Source: CBDCGS01 sp965216915 (GTDB lineage: Bacteria; Pseudomonadota; Alphaproteobacteria; UBA828). Taken from it: a stretch of 64,000 bases of DNA. Shown piece after piece: positions 1 through 12,396 of this stretch (position 1 is its first letter; every line of letters begins with the position of its first letter). The DNA lies in contig CBDCGS010000007.1 of the NCBI GenBank assembly GCA_965216915.1, forward strand, positions 124,001-188,000, read 5' to 3'. The notes below the pieces were generated by a model. It worked only from the letters and a program-made list of their open reading frames with translations. It was not told where the DNA came from and made no database searches. Both the position numbers and the translations under genes were made by a program.

Positions 1-2188
1 CGGCATGCGCGTCGTCGTCGTCGCTGCCCGCGCGTGCGAGCGTCGAGGCGAGCGTGTCCCCTTGGCCGATCACGACCGCCTTTCGGATCAGCCCGCTATC
101 GTCAGTGTGGCCGCGCGCCGTCTTGATTGCTGCCAGGGCTAACGCCGTGGCATCGCCCTCCGGCGGGTCTTCCGCAATGGGTGCCGCCGCAGCGACGATC
201 GCACCGGCCATCACGGCGCCTTGCTCGGCGTCGGCAGTGACTGCCGCGCGATGCCTCTTGCCGTTCACGTCGAGTCTCTTCCGGACGATACGGCGCGGCG
301 TCGTGAACGCGCGTTCGAGCCCGGCAACGCGCTTCGCGGCGAACGTCTCCGGGCCGGTGCGCGAGATCTGCACGGCCCGTTCTTCCCCCAGCTCGATGCC
401 GATGCCGTCGAGGGCGTTGGCGCCGGTGTCGTCGGTGCCGATGACCAGCGTGATCTCTTGGCCGATCGAAAGGCGCCGAAGATTCATCACTTGGCGCGCC
501 GCGCGGATCGCCCGGTCGGCCTCCACGCGGTCGATGCCGTTGCGCCGCAGGATCGCCATCAAGGTGTCGCCGCGCGCGACCGCGACCGTCTTGGCGTTTG
601 GTTGGGCGCGCAGCGTTGGGGCGTCGGGCAGGGCTGGTGCCGGCGCAGGCGTTGCCGCGCCCTCTCGTGCGGCCGCGACCGCGGGCGTCGGCGACGCGGG
701 CAGCGCCGGCTCGGTACGCTCGGTGGCGGCAACCGTGCTCGAAGGCTTGGGTGGAAGGCTCGGCCGCCTCACCGGACGGGGTATCGCGCTGTCGGCCAGC
801 TGCGTTCTGTTCGGTTTGGCGATGGGCCGCGGCACGCTTGTCTGCTCGGCGTCATCGTCGGCGACCGATGCCGGAGCACTCGCGGCGACCGCGGGCGATG
901 CCGGCTCGTCGGGGATGATCGGCGCAGGCGCGCCGTCCTGGGCCACCATCGATGCTTCGTCCGGACCAGCGTCTTGCGGAACAAGAGCGAGGGACGAAAT
1001 CTTGCTCTCGAACTGGGTGTCGCTCGTGCGCGCGATCTGCGCATGACGCCCGTCGCGCAGCGTGACGTCGACCGCCAGCAAGCGCCGCGCACTATCCTCG
1101 TCCGCCGCGCGGACGATGGTAATGGCTTGCCCGATCTTAAGGCGCCGCGGGTTGAAAACCGGCATCAATTGCCGGAGCGCCGACAAGGCTTCGCGGCGCG
1201 AGATCCCCGCCGTGGTGAGCACCTTCAAAAGCGTGTCGCCCTTCGCGGTCACGACCGTGACGGTGGTGGTGTGCTCGGCCGCCGCGAGAGACGGTGTGGC
1301 CTCGCCTAGCGTCGGCTCGGCAGCGCTCGGTCCGCTCGAGGCTTCTTGGGCGACGACCGTGGGGTGCGCGCCGCGCGGCGTCGCGGGTCCCTCCCGCCGC
1401 GCGCCCATTGAATGGCGTGGCGCGGTCTTGTGCGTCGCCACGCCGGCACGCTCGACCATCGCCGCAAGCTCGAACGCGGTGGTGCGGTAGACGGTGAAGC
1501 CGCCGCCTTTGTTGCCGATTACCTCGACAAAGCCACCCTCGGTCAGATGAATGGCCAAGCCGTGGAGCTCGTTGAGGCGGCCGCCATCCTGCCCGACCAT
1601 GAGTGAGACCTTTTGTCCCGGTCTCAGGCGTCGCGGCTCGAATTTCGAGCGCAGCGCGCGGATCGCGACCTCCGCCTGAATCGCGCCGATTCCGTGTTCA
1701 GACAGGATTTGGCGGATCGTTTCGCCGGAACGGACCGTGATGGTGAGGACATCCGAAGGATGGTCGGGCTTGCGTCCAGGCGCCGGCGGCGCCGCGGCCA
1801 CACCCACACTCGCGAGGCGGGTGACCCGGCTCGTGTAACCACCGCCCGGCTTGCGGCGCGCTTCGGCGAAACGTTCGATGTCGAGGGGCACGCTGACGAC
1901 CGCCAAATGATTGTCGTCGAAGCTCACATGGACCCTTTGGCCGATCTGAAGCCTGCGGATGTCCACGTTCCGGCCGATCGCCCGCCCGGCCCGGTCGGCC
2001 TCGGTGCGCGTGGCGCCAGCTCTGAGCAGGACGCCGAACAGCGACTCCCCGGTCTTGATTTGGAGTGTTTGAGCGCGCTCGTCCGCTGCGTGAGTGGCGC
2101 TGGTTGCGAAGACGAGCCCGGCGGCGCTAATTGCAAGAGCGAGAAGGCCAGCAAGCAGACCGAGTCGGACTCCGGGGCGTTTGGGCAT
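1..2188 (-). CDS. LysM/OapA-like repeat protein, probable N-terminal part of an M23 peptidoglycan peptidase (partial)
   Basis: Read on the minus strand this frame stays open from an ATG at 2188 to the window edge, so the 3' part is missing. The N-terminus MPKRPGVRLGLLAGLLALAI is a basic then hydrophobic signal peptide. At least five copies of a roughly 45-residue unit follow, each with the core G(E/D)(S/T)L or GETI, then a helix, then RRL-x-x-GQ (for example KTGESLFGVLLRAGA, ARGDTLMAILRRNGI and RRLSIGQEI). They are separated by Ala/Pro-rich linkers. The units resemble LysM/OapA-type glycan-binding modules that precede a LytM/M23 endopeptidase domain in envelope proteins; the catalytic domain would lie outside the window, so peptidase activity is inferred. 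A GTG at 2197 in the same frame is an alternative start. Competing long plus-strand frames are low-complexity shadows. Confidence 0.75.
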   Translation of the reverse strand, partial: MPKRPGVRLGLLAGLLALAISAAGLVFATSATHAADERAQTLQIKTGESLFGVLLRAGATRTEADRAGRAIGRNVDIRRLQIGQRVHVSFDDNHLAVVSVPLDIERFAEARRKPGGGYTSRVTRLASVGVAAAPPAPGRKPDHPSDVLTITVRSGETIRQILSEHGIGAIQAEVAIRALRSKFEPRRLRPGQKVSLMVGQDGGRLNELHGLAIHLTEGGFVEVIGNKGGGFTVYRTTAFELAAMVERAGVATHKTAPRHSMGARREGPATPRGAHPTVVAQEASSGPSAAEPTLGEATPSLAAAEHTTTVTVVTAKGDTLLKVLTTAGISRREALSALRQLMPVFNPRRLKIGQAITIVRAADEDSARRLLAVDVTLRDGRHAQIARTSDTQFESKISSLALVPQDAGPDEASMVAQDGAPAPIIPDEPASPAVAASAPASVADDDAEQTSVPRPIAKPNRTQLADSAIPRPVRRPSLPPKPSSTVAATERTEPALPASPTPAVAAAREGAATPAPAPALPDAPTLRAQPNAKTVAVARGDTLMAILRRNGIDRVEADRAIRAARQVMNLRRLSIGQEITLVIGTDDTGANALDGIGIELGEERAVQISRTGPETFAAKRVAGLERAFTTPRRIVRKRLDVNGKRHRAAVTADAEQGAVMAGAIVAAAAPIAEDPPEGDATALALAAIKTARGHTDDSGLIRKAVVIGQGDTLASTLARAGSDDDDAHA

Positions 2189-2428
2189 GCGTTTCACCGT
2201 CCCAAAGGCTATTTGCGTGCGTAACAGCTCGTTTACCAGCGATCCGTAAACGAACACCAAATCATTAGAATTGTTTCATTGTTTGCGACGGCAGCGTTAA
2301 CGCTCCCCCACGGCTCCCCCATGAGCCAACACAACCATGCGCATATGACGGGTTTTTGTCAATCGATCCGACGCCCCGGTTTGCGACATTTTGTAGCGTT
2401 TTCCGAGGGTTCGATGACGACGATGGAC

Positions 2429-2437
2429 TTATCCACA
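2429..2437 (+). promoter_or_regulatory. Single DnaA box (TTATCCACA)
   Basis: TTATCCACA matches the consensus 9-mer DnaA box exactly and sits about 30 bases upstream of the rrn promoter -35 element. No second perfect copy is seen nearby, so it is not an origin by itself. It could place rRNA transcription under DnaA influence or be a chance match. Confidence 0.4.
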
Positions 2438-2465
2438 GAAAATATCAGGATCGATCGCCGTGCGC

Positions 2466-2494
2466 TTGACAGCGTCATAATAGTGTCGTACGAA
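2466..2494 (+). promoter_or_regulatory. Candidate rrn promoter
   Basis: TTGACA at 2466-2471 is a perfect -35 hexamer. It is followed after 17 bases by TACGAA at 2489-2494, a weak -10. It lies 36 bases upstream of boxA and about 215 bases upstream of mature 16S, the expected place for an alphaproteobacterial rrn promoter. The -10 match is only 3 of 6. Confidence 0.5.
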
Positions 2495-2529
2495 GCGCGG
2501 TCTGCGTCGGCATCTCGCCGGCGCGTTTG

Positions 2530-2546
2530 GCTCTTTGCATTGTGAA
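2530..2546 (+). promoter_or_regulatory. boxA antitermination motif, 16S leader
   Basis: GCTCTTTGCATTGTGAA resembles the alphaproteobacterial rrn boxA (GCTCTTTGACATTGTGAA-like), the site where Nus factors load for antitermination. A near-identical copy precedes 23S at 4729-4745. Confidence 0.6.
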
Positions 2547-2710
2547 CCAGAAGGGATGCGTGGGCGGCGTCGATTGGGTCGCTCGCGCGAACGATCCGTC
2601 GTGCGTGCTTCGGCGCGTATGAGGGGTCGCTGTGCGCGGGATCTTGAGGCAGCGCGGGCATGAATCGGCGCTTCGGCGGCGAGCCGTGCCGTGATCGCGT
2701 TGCCGCATTC

Positions 2711-4236
<1,526 letters not shown>

Positions 4237-4361
4237 GAGCGTCGGCTTTCACGGGCCGGGGCTCGACCGAAGACACCTCCGGCCCTCTTTGGCGCCGTCC
4301 GCGCATCCCTTCTTCAGCCACCGCCTCGGCCGCAGGTCGAGAGGGGACCGACCCGTTCCCC

Positions 4362-4438
4362 GGGCCTGTAGCTCAGTTGGTTAGAGCGCGCGCTTGATAA
4401 GCGTGAGGTCGGTAGTTCGAGTCTACCCAGGCCCACCA
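4362..4438 (+). tRNA. tRNA-Ile (GAT)
   Basis: A 77-nt cloverleaf with acceptor GGGCCTG pairing CAGGCCC, anticodon GAT at 4396-4398, a GTTCGAG T-loop and an encoded CCA end. It occupies the usual position in the 16S-23S spacer. Confidence 0.97.
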
Positions 4439-4481
4439 ATAGATCACGGCGCGCCGGTTGCGCGACGGGATCCGTCGCGAG

Positions 4482-4557
4482 GGGGGTGTAGCTCAGCTGG
4501 GAGAGCACCTGCTTTGCAAGCAGGGGGTCGTCGGTTCGAGTCCGATCACCTCCACCA
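4482..4557 (+). tRNA. tRNA-Ala (TGC)
   Basis: A 76-nt cloverleaf with acceptor GGGGGTG pairing CACCTCC (one G-T pair), anticodon TGC at 4515-4517, a GTTCGAG T-loop and an encoded CCA. It is the second spacer tRNA of the rrn operon. Confidence 0.97.
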
Positions 4558-4625
4558 GCGCAGGGCTCAAGCGTTCTCTCCGACGAACCTGACGCAAATC
4601 CAAGTGGGCGAGCGCTCGACCGAAG

Positions 4626-4704
4626 GCCGAAAGGGTCCGACCGGACCCCCGGGCCTTTTGGCCCGAATGCGCCCGCCCGGCGCCCGAGGGCAACACCGAG
4701 GCAA
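4626..4704 (-). repeat. GC-rich palindromic element in the 16S-23S spacer
   Basis: This segment contains nested hairpins, for example GGGCC-TTTT-GGCCC at 4651-4664. On the minus strand it reads GCCCTC-G-GGCGCCGGGCGGG and later CCCGGGGGTCC, closely matching the left part of the palindromic element in the 23S-5S spacer (7860-8090). It therefore looks like a second, degenerate copy of one dispersed element in opposite orientation. Confidence 0.55.
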
Positions 4705-4728
4705 TAACGTGGCGAAAAGAGTCGTAAG

Positions 4729-4745
4729 GCTCATTGCATTGTGAA
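4729..4745 (+). promoter_or_regulatory. boxA antitermination motif, 23S leader
   Basis: GCTCATTGCATTGTGAA differs by one base from the boxA copy upstream of 16S at 2530-2546. rrn operons usually carry such a second copy before 23S. Confidence 0.6.
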
Positions 4746-4854
4746 GAGGCTCGTTTTCGATCGTTCTCTGATCTGGGGAATGTTCGAAAGAACTGACCAA
4801 GCTCTGGCATCTTTGCGTACTTGCGTTCTACGTGCATTTGACACTGCGCGTAGG

Positions 4855-7797
<2,943 letters not shown>

Positions 7798-7859
7798 CTA
7801 TGCGTGGCGTCAAGTGCTGCGTGGCGTGTAAGCATGCGAATGCCAAGTTTGGTCGGTTC

Positions 7860-8090
7860 TTGTTTGTTTTGCCCTCAGGCGCCGGGCGGGTGCATCCGCG
7901 CCCTTGGCTTTCGGGCCCAAAGGGCCCGGGGGTCCCGTCGGGCCCCTATGACGCTTAGCCGGCAACCAATATGGCGTCCGACCCGGAGGCCCAACGGACC
8001 CGACTGGGTCCGCGGCCGCAGGCCGAAAGCCAAGGGCGCGGATGCACCCGCCCGGTGATTGAGGCAACAAACATTGAGGGCAACAAACAA
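7860..8090. repeat. Long inverted-repeat element in the 23S-5S spacer
   Basis: Two perfect 33-base inverted arms at 7882-7914 and 8023-8055 are separated by 108 bases. Outer arms (TTGTTTGTTTTGCCCTCA at 7860-7877 against TGAGGGCAACAAACAA at 8075-8090) extend the palindrome. The loop holds smaller hairpins (GGGCCC-AAA-GGGCCC type, GGACCC-GACT-GGGTCC). The frames through this element are shadows of the palindrome. A shorter relative lies in the 16S-23S spacer. Confidence 0.75.
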
Positions 8091-8103
8091 CGCGTTCTTC
8101 GAT

Positions 8104-8222
8104 GACCTGGTGGTTATGGCGAGGGGCAAAACACCCGATCCCATCCCGAACTCGGCCGTGAAAACCCTCAGCGCCGATGGTACTGCGTCTTAAGGCGTGG
8201 GAGAGTAGGTCGCCGCCAGGTC
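8104..8222 (+). rRNA. rrf: 5S ribosomal RNA
   Basis: A 119-nt segment whose ends GACCTGGTGG and CCGCCAGGTC pair. It contains the conserved CGATCCCATCCCGAACTCGG and GGGAGAGTAGGTCG segments. It follows 23S in the usual order. Confidence 0.95.
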
Positions 8223-8273
8223 ATCCAAGAACGCGCACCATCAAACGAGCCTCTTCTGACAGTGCACCGATAG

Positions 8274-8351
<78 letters not shown>

Positions 8352-8378
8352 CATTTTCAAAGAGTTAGCGAGATTCTT

Positions 8379-8407
8379 GACAGGCCCAAAAGGGCCTGTC
8401 ACCCTTT
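8379..8407 (+). terminator. Candidate rrn terminator
   Basis: A perfect 9-bp stem GACAGGCCC-AAAA-GGGCCTGTC at 8379-8400 is followed by ACCCTTTC. It lies 29 bases after tRNA-fMet. The T-tract is short, so termination would be weak or assisted. Confidence 0.5.
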
Positions 8408-8453
8408 CACAGTCCTTACACAATCCTGCACATTTGAGTTCGGGTGGCTCGTT

Positions 8454-9671
8454 ATGCCGACCCACACCATCCTTGGCGGCAAAGTCCACGTTTACAAGCG
8501 AGACAACAGCCGATTTTGGCAGTGCTCAACCTACCTTGCCGGTCGCAATCGGCGGGTCACCACCAAACAGGAGAGCCTGCAGCTAGCGAAGGAGTTCGCC
8601 GAAGACTGGTATCTGACGCTTCGCGACAAGAACCGACGCGGTGAGTTGATCTCTGAAAAGACCTTCCGGCAGGCAGCGGCGGTTTTCGAGCGCGAATACG
8701 AGGTCATCACCGAGGGCCAAAGGAGTCCACGGTGGGTCGACGGTCACAAAGGGCGTTTACGCCTTCACCTTCTGCCGTTCTTCGGCTCCCTGGGCCTCTC
8801 CCAGATCACCGCTGGCACGGTGCAGGAATACCGCGTTCACCGCATCAACAACTCGTCAACTGGCAAGGCGCCCGCCCGCAGCACCATCCACGACGAGATC
8901 GTGACGCTCCGCCAGGTGCTTAAGACTGGCATCCGCCACGGCTGGCTACAGCATTTGCCTGACTTGTCGATGCCGTACAAGACGTCGGGCAAGTTGGAAC
9001 ACCGGGCATGGTTCTCCCACGAAGAATATAGGCGCTTGTACGAAGCGACGCGGCGGCACGCTCAGGAAGCCAAAGGGACTCGATCACAGTGGCCAGGTGA
9101 GCAGCTCCATGACTATGTGCTGTTCATGGCCAACACAGGCCTTCGGCCGGACGAGGCGCTCCGTCTCGAGTATCGAGACGTGGACGTTGTTGAGGACGAC
9201 GCCACTGGCGAAACCATCCTTGAGATTGAGGTGCGCGGAAAACGCGGGTTCGGCTATTGCAAAAGCACGGCCAATGCCGTTCGCCCGTTCGAGCGTTTAG
9301 TCGCACGGAACCAGCCCGAGCCCTCGGCTCGCCTATTCCCGACAAGCCATAGGAAACAGCTCAACAGAATCCTGGAGCAAGAGGATTTGAAGTTTGATCG
9401 TGACGGCAGGCGGCGCACCGCCTACAGCCTGCGTCACACCTACATCTGCTTCCGTCTAATGGAGGGAGCAGACATCTACCAGATCGCGAAGAACTGCCGT
9501 ACCAGCGTGGAAATGATCGAGAAGTTCTATGCGGCTCATATCAAGACGAGCCTGGACGCGGCCGCTATCAACGTCCGTCGACCGCGGCAGCGGTCCGGTG
9601 TTACAGCGGTGTCGGGGACGCGTCCAACAAATGTTAGCGCTCGGGCTAGGCCCGGTAGGTCTCCAAGGTAG
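8454..9671 (+). CDS. Tyrosine recombinase / phage-type integrase
   Basis: A 405-residue site-specific recombinase that would cut and rejoin DNA through a 3'-phosphotyrosine. The N-terminal part (to about 175) contains a SAM-like core-binding region. The catalytic part shows Arg231 in TGLRPDEALRLEY, a probable Lys in the RGKRGFGYCK strand, Arg327 in YSLRHTY and the nucleophile Tyr359 in EKFY. The HxxR His is replaced by Tyr324 and the usual LGH segment reads NCRTS, so it is a divergent member. It lies directly downstream of tRNA-fMet, the typical position for an integrase using a tRNA 3' end as attB. No matching attR was seen downstream, so it may be an element remnant. Confidence 0.88.
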   Translation: MPTHTILGGKVHVYKRDNSRFWQCSTYLAGRNRRVTTKQESLQLAKEFAEDWYLTLRDKNRRGELISEKTFRQAAAVFEREYEVITEGQRSPRWVDGHKGRLRLHLLPFFGSLGLSQITAGTVQEYRVHRINNSSTGKAPARSTIHDEIVTLRQVLKTGIRHGWLQHLPDLSMPYKTSGKLEHRAWFSHEEYRRLYEATRRHAQEAKGTRSQWPGEQLHDYVLFMANTGLRPDEALRLEYRDVDVVEDDATGETILEIEVRGKRGFGYCKSTANAVRPFERLVARNQPEPSARLFPTSHRKQLNRILEQEDLKFDRDGRRRTAYSLRHTYICFRLMEGADIYQIAKNCRTSVEMIEKFYAAHIKTSLDAAAINVRRPRQRSGVTAVSGTRPTNVSARARPGRSPR

Positions 9672-9747
9672 GCCTTGTCGAAAGCTCGTCTTCCGCCTCC
9701 AGCGGCCGCCGGATCCTAAACAGCTTCCCAGCGGCGCGGACCAGGCA

Positions 9748-9850
9748 TCACGCGATGCCCAAAAAGTCGGCTAACTCCCTCAATGTGGGAGCCTGACGCG
9801 CCGACGGCTTTTCGAAGTCCTTCTGGGCGACGAACAGAAATTGCCATTGC
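9748..9850 (-). pseudogene. C-terminal remnant of an interrupted gene
   Basis: On the minus strand an open stretch of 33 codons runs from the IS boundary to a TGA at 9748-9750. It reads QQWQFLFVAQKDFEKP then TLRELADFLGIA. Codon choice looks protein-like, and no start is present because the upstream side is the insertion sequence. It is plausibly the tail of a gene broken by the insertion. The family is not recognised. Confidence 0.3.
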
Positions 9851-9909
9851 TGTGAGCCCCGAAAGTTCCCTCATCTGTTAGGAGAGTCCGTCACAGAGGA
9901 GACGGAGCG

Positions 9910-10173
9910 ATGAGGCAGTCACGATTTTCTGAGGAACAGATCATCGGGATCTTGGCCGAGCAAGAGCGCGGCCTGAAGACGGCGGAGGTCTGCCGCAAGC
10001 ACGGGATCAGCCCGAACACGTTCTACAAGTGGAAGGCGAAGTACGGCGGGCTGGATGTGTCGGACGCGCGCAAGCTGAAGAGCTTGGAGACGGAGAACGC
10101 GCGTCTGAAGCGTCTGCTGGCCGATGCGATGCTGGACAACGTGGTTCTGAAGGACCTCTTGGGAAAGAGCTGA
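9910..10173 (+). CDS. IS3-family transposase OrfA
   Basis: An 87-residue helix-turn-helix protein (SEEQIIGILAEQERG, AEVCRKHGISPNTFYKWKAK) ending in a leucine-rich helix (LKSLETENARLKRLLADAML). It is the DNA-binding and regulatory half of an IS3-type transposase. A GAGGAGACGGAGCG ribosome site precedes the ATG. Most products stop at 10173; a -1 shift at 10161-10167 would fuse it to OrfB. Confidence 0.93.
   Translation: MRQSRFSEEQIIGILAEQERGLKTAEVCRKHGISPNTFYKWKAKYGGLDVSDARKLKSLETENARLKRLLADAMLDNVVLKDLLGKS
10161..10167 (+). other. Programmed -1 ribosomal frameshift site
   Basis: G-GGA-AAG in the OrfA frame is a perfect X-XXY-YYZ slippery heptamer. It sits two codons before the OrfA stop codon. 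After a -1 slip reading continues GGG AAA GAG CTG into OrfB, giving the OrfAB transposase. Confidence 0.7.
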
Positions 10174-11063
10174 CGACGCCCCGGCTTAGGCGCGCGGCGG
10201 CGCTTGTGGCGATGTCCAAGCACGACATCTCGCAGCGCCGCGCGTGCCGGCTGGTCAGCGTCGATCCGAAGACCGTGCGCCGTGAGCGCCCACCCGACTG
10301 CCCGGAGATCCGTCGGCGCATGCGCGAAATCGCGGGCGAACGGCGACGCTTCGGCTATCGCCGCATCGGGCTTCTGCTCGAACGCGAGGGGATCAGGATG
10401 AACCACAAGAAGCTGCGCCGGCTGTACGCCGACGAAGGTCTCGCTGTGAAACGCCGACGCGGGCGCAAGCGAGCAACGGGAACCAGAGCACCGCTCGAGG
10501 TGCCGTTGTGCCCGAACGAGCGCTGGTCGTTGGACTTCCTCTCCGATGTCTTCGAGCCCGGCCGGCGCTTTCGTATTCTCGCCGTGATCGACGACTGCAC
10601 CCGCGAGAGCCTCGGCCTCATCGCCGACACCTCGCTCTCCGGCCGGCGCGTTGCCCGCGAGCTCGATCGCTTAATCAGGCTCTACGGCAAGCCCAAGACG
10701 ATCGTCACCGACAATGGCTCGGAGCTCACCAGCCGCGCCATCCTCGAGTGGCAAAACTCGACCGGCGTCGCCTGGCACTACATCGCGCCGGGCAAGCCCA
10801 CCCAGAACGCGTTCATCGAGGCCTTCAATGGCCGCTTGCGTGACGAGCTCTTGAACGAGGAGGTCTTCCAGAGCCTCGCTGACGCTCGGAGGAAGCTCGC
10901 CATCTGGCGACACGACTACAACACCATCAGGCCGCACTCGGCCCTACGAGGAGACACGCCCCAACAAGCGCGCCGAACGCTTGAGCGGTCTGAGGGCTCC
11001 GCATACGGCGCGCGTGCAAACTCATCAACAACCAGCTATGCAAAACCAGGACTCACCCTATGA
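10161..11063 (+). CDS. IS3-family transposase OrfB (DDE integrase), expressed by frameshift
   Basis: About 300 residues in the -1 frame relative to OrfA. The order is HTH_21-like segment (AGERRRFGYRRIGLLLER), then the rve integrase core with Asp in WSLDFLSDVF, Asp in TDNGSELTSRA and Glu in AFIEAFNGRLRDE, forming the DDE triad. The C-terminus (HDYNTIRPHSAL) is typical of the family. The frame is open further upstream but without its own obvious start, consistent with synthesis as an OrfAB fusion. It catalyses excision and insertion of the element. Confidence 0.92.
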   Translation, partial: GKELTTPRLRRAAALVAMSKHDISQRRACRLVSVDPKTVRRERPPDCPEIRRRMREIAGERRRFGYRRIGLLLEREGIRMNHKKLRRLYADEGLAVKRRRGRKRATGTRAPLEVPLCPNERWSLDFLSDVFEPGRRFRILAVIDDCTRESLGLIADTSLSGRRVARELDRLIRLYGKPKTIVTDNGSELTSRAILEWQNSTGVAWHYIAPGKPTQNAFIEAFNGRLRDELLNEEVFQSLADARRKLAIWRHDYNTIRPHSALRGDTPQQARRTLERSEGSAYGARANSSTTSYAKPGLTL

Positions 11064-11090
11064 GTGAGGGACCCAAGGGGCGCACAGCAC

Positions 11091-11165
11091 CTGTGACGAC
11101 GCATTTGCGTCGATGCCAATGAGAGAGAGCATGTCGCGTGCGCATGAGTGAACGTGAGATGCTCC
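11091..11165 (-). repeat. Dispersed two-stem repeat, copy A
   Basis: Read on the minus strand this copy begins GAGCATCTCACGTTCACTCA, passes ATGCTC, and ends in the palindrome GACGCAAATGCGTC. The same layout occurs at 35347-35420 and 58119-58211. It begins four bases from the right end of the IS element. Confidence 0.6.
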
Positions 11166-11240
11166 AAGCGCCGCGCAGGCCGACGACCTCGCCCTACTAC
11201 CCGGCCCGACCGGCGCCCTTAAGCGGGACCGTGCGCCTGG

Positions 11241-12170
11241 TCACGCGCTTTCGGCGATTTCAGCTTCCGGTGCCTCGAGAAGGTCCTCGACCGGTGTCGC
11301 GTGCCAGCCCGCGGCACGCTTCTTCCAATAGAGCTCGCTGAGCTGACCGGTGGTCATGCCGGGGGCTCCGTTTCCGATCGGGCGGTCGTTGACGCGGGTC
11401 ACCGGGATCACACCACCGCCCGAGGAGGAGATGAAAGCCTCTCCCGCGTTCAACAGCTCGTCGGGCGTCATCGCGACCGCCTCCGCCTCGATCCCCATCT
11501 CGGCGCAGAGGTCAAACACGGTGCGCCGTGTGATGCCCTCGAGCAGGTTGTCGCCGGGCGTGAGCGCCTTGCGGTCCTTGATCACCCAGACGTTGAAGCC
11601 CGGCCCCTCGGTCACCAAGCCGTCCATCGACAGCAGGACCGGCGCATCGGCGCCGTGGTCGAAGGCCTCGAACTGCGCGCAAGTGAGGTCCATCCGGTTG
11701 AAGTTCTTGACCCTTTGATTGATCGCGGCGTCCGGCGCGCGGCGCGTCTCGCCGATCCAGATGTGCGCGCCGGTGCTGACCTTCTCCGTCGGCACGATCG
11801 TGTAGTAGGGGATCGCATAGGCGATGAACTCGTTCGTCGCGGTCCGCGGATCGCCGAACGCAACGCCACCGCCGTAGCGCCCGCGCGTGCAGAGCACGAA
11901 CACGACGGCTTCCGTCAGGCCTGAGCGCTCCACGCATTGCGCCATGATATGCCTCATCTCGGCATCCGCGTAAGGCGGGGCCATACGCACGAATTCGTAG
12001 GATGTGCGGAACCGCTCCATGTGATCGTCGAGGCGGAAGAACGCCTTGTCGTTCACCGGAACGGCATCGAACACGACGTCGCTCTTGGTGAAGGCCGGGT
12101 CGAGCAGTGCAATGGTGGCCTCGTCGACCGGCACATAGCCGCCGCCGCAAAAAGCGATTCCCTTCGACAT
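11241..12170 (-). CDS. PLP class IV aminotransferase (branched-chain amino acid aminotransferase-like)
   Basis: A 309-residue fold-type IV PLP enzyme of the IlvE / D-amino acid transaminase / omega-transaminase superfamily, cytosolic. The Schiff-base Lys is Lys155 in NQRVKNFNRMDLT, and the cofactor-binding Glu is Glu189 in VTEGPGFNVWV. SSSGGGVIPVTRVNDRPIG is the C-terminal PLP phosphate and substrate loop. The ATG at 12170 is preceded by GGAGG with good spacing; an upstream in-frame extension lacks this. It is transcribed away from the ABC operon at 12397. The exact amino donor cannot be fixed; an amine or D-amino acid transaminase is as likely as IlvE. Confidence 0.88.
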   Translation of the reverse strand: MSKGIAFCGGGYVPVDEATIALLDPAFTKSDVVFDAVPVNDKAFFRLDDHMERFRTSYEFVRMAPPYADAEMRHIMAQCVERSGLTEAVVFVLCTRGRYGGGVAFGDPRTATNEFIAYAIPYYTIVPTEKVSTGAHIWIGETRRAPDAAINQRVKNFNRMDLTCAQFEAFDHGADAPVLLSMDGLVTEGPGFNVWVIKDRKALTPGDNLLEGITRRTVFDLCAEMGIEAEAVAMTPDELLNAGEAFISSSGGGVIPVTRVNDRPIGNGAPGMTTGQLSELYWKKRAAGWHATPVEDLLEAPEAEIAESA

Positions 12171-12292
12171 CCCACACGCCTCCTTCTCTTGGCAGCGTGA
12201 CGGTAAGGGCCGTTGCGCGCGCTGGTCAAGGTGCAAGCCGACCATGGAAGATCATGGCCGGCGCCTGGGCCGACACGAGCGAGGCCCGATGC

Positions 12293-12320
12293 TTGTTTCG
12301 GCATCGTGTTACGCCATAAT
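12293..12320 (+). promoter_or_regulatory. Candidate promoter for the 12397 ABC operon
   Basis: TTGTTT (12293-12298) and CATAAT (12315-12320) are 16 bases apart in the divergent intergenic region. They lie about 75 bases upstream of the binding-protein start. The -35 element is imperfect. Confidence 0.35.
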
Positions 12321-12396
12321 GCTCCACAAAGTAGTATTCCGAATCAGGCTTTGCGCGGAGCACGGGTTGGTTTTGGGAAATGAGGGAGACTGAGTC

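Larger units (their letters stand above)
2189..2710. other. rrn leader and upstream control region, no gene
   Basis: This stretch of about 520 bases lies between the divergent LysM-like gene and 16S rRNA. I see no credible coding sequence in it. It contains one perfect DnaA box, a TTGACA-type promoter and a boxA motif, listed separately. The AT content is higher than in the flanks around 2225-2460, as expected for the upstream region of a strong promoter. Confidence 0.6.
9851..11086 (+). mobile_element. IS3-family insertion sequence, complete
   Basis: An element of about 1236 bp with imperfect terminal inverted repeats. The left end TGTGAGCCCC followed by TCCCTCA at 9867 matches the complement of the right end, TGTGCGCCCC then TCCCTCA (11086 back to 11064). 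It encodes OrfA and OrfB in overlapping frames with a -1 slippery site. Both frames are intact and the DDE residues are present, so it could be active. No clear target duplication flanks it (TTGC on the left, GCAC on the right). Confidence 0.85.

Noticed and set aside
54..2224. Several long plus-strand reading frames across the first 2.2 kb
   Set aside because: They are low-complexity, Ala/Arg-rich and mutually overlapping. The minus-strand frame has a signal peptide and five recognisable repeats, so the plus frames are shadows.
10029..10160. Upstream extension of the OrfB frame
   Set aside because: It overlaps OrfA completely and has no conserved residues; OrfB is better explained by frameshifting at 10161.
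9847..11090. Target-site duplication of the IS element
   Set aside because: The flanking four-base words are TTGC and GCAC, which do not match; shifting the ends by one base does not help.
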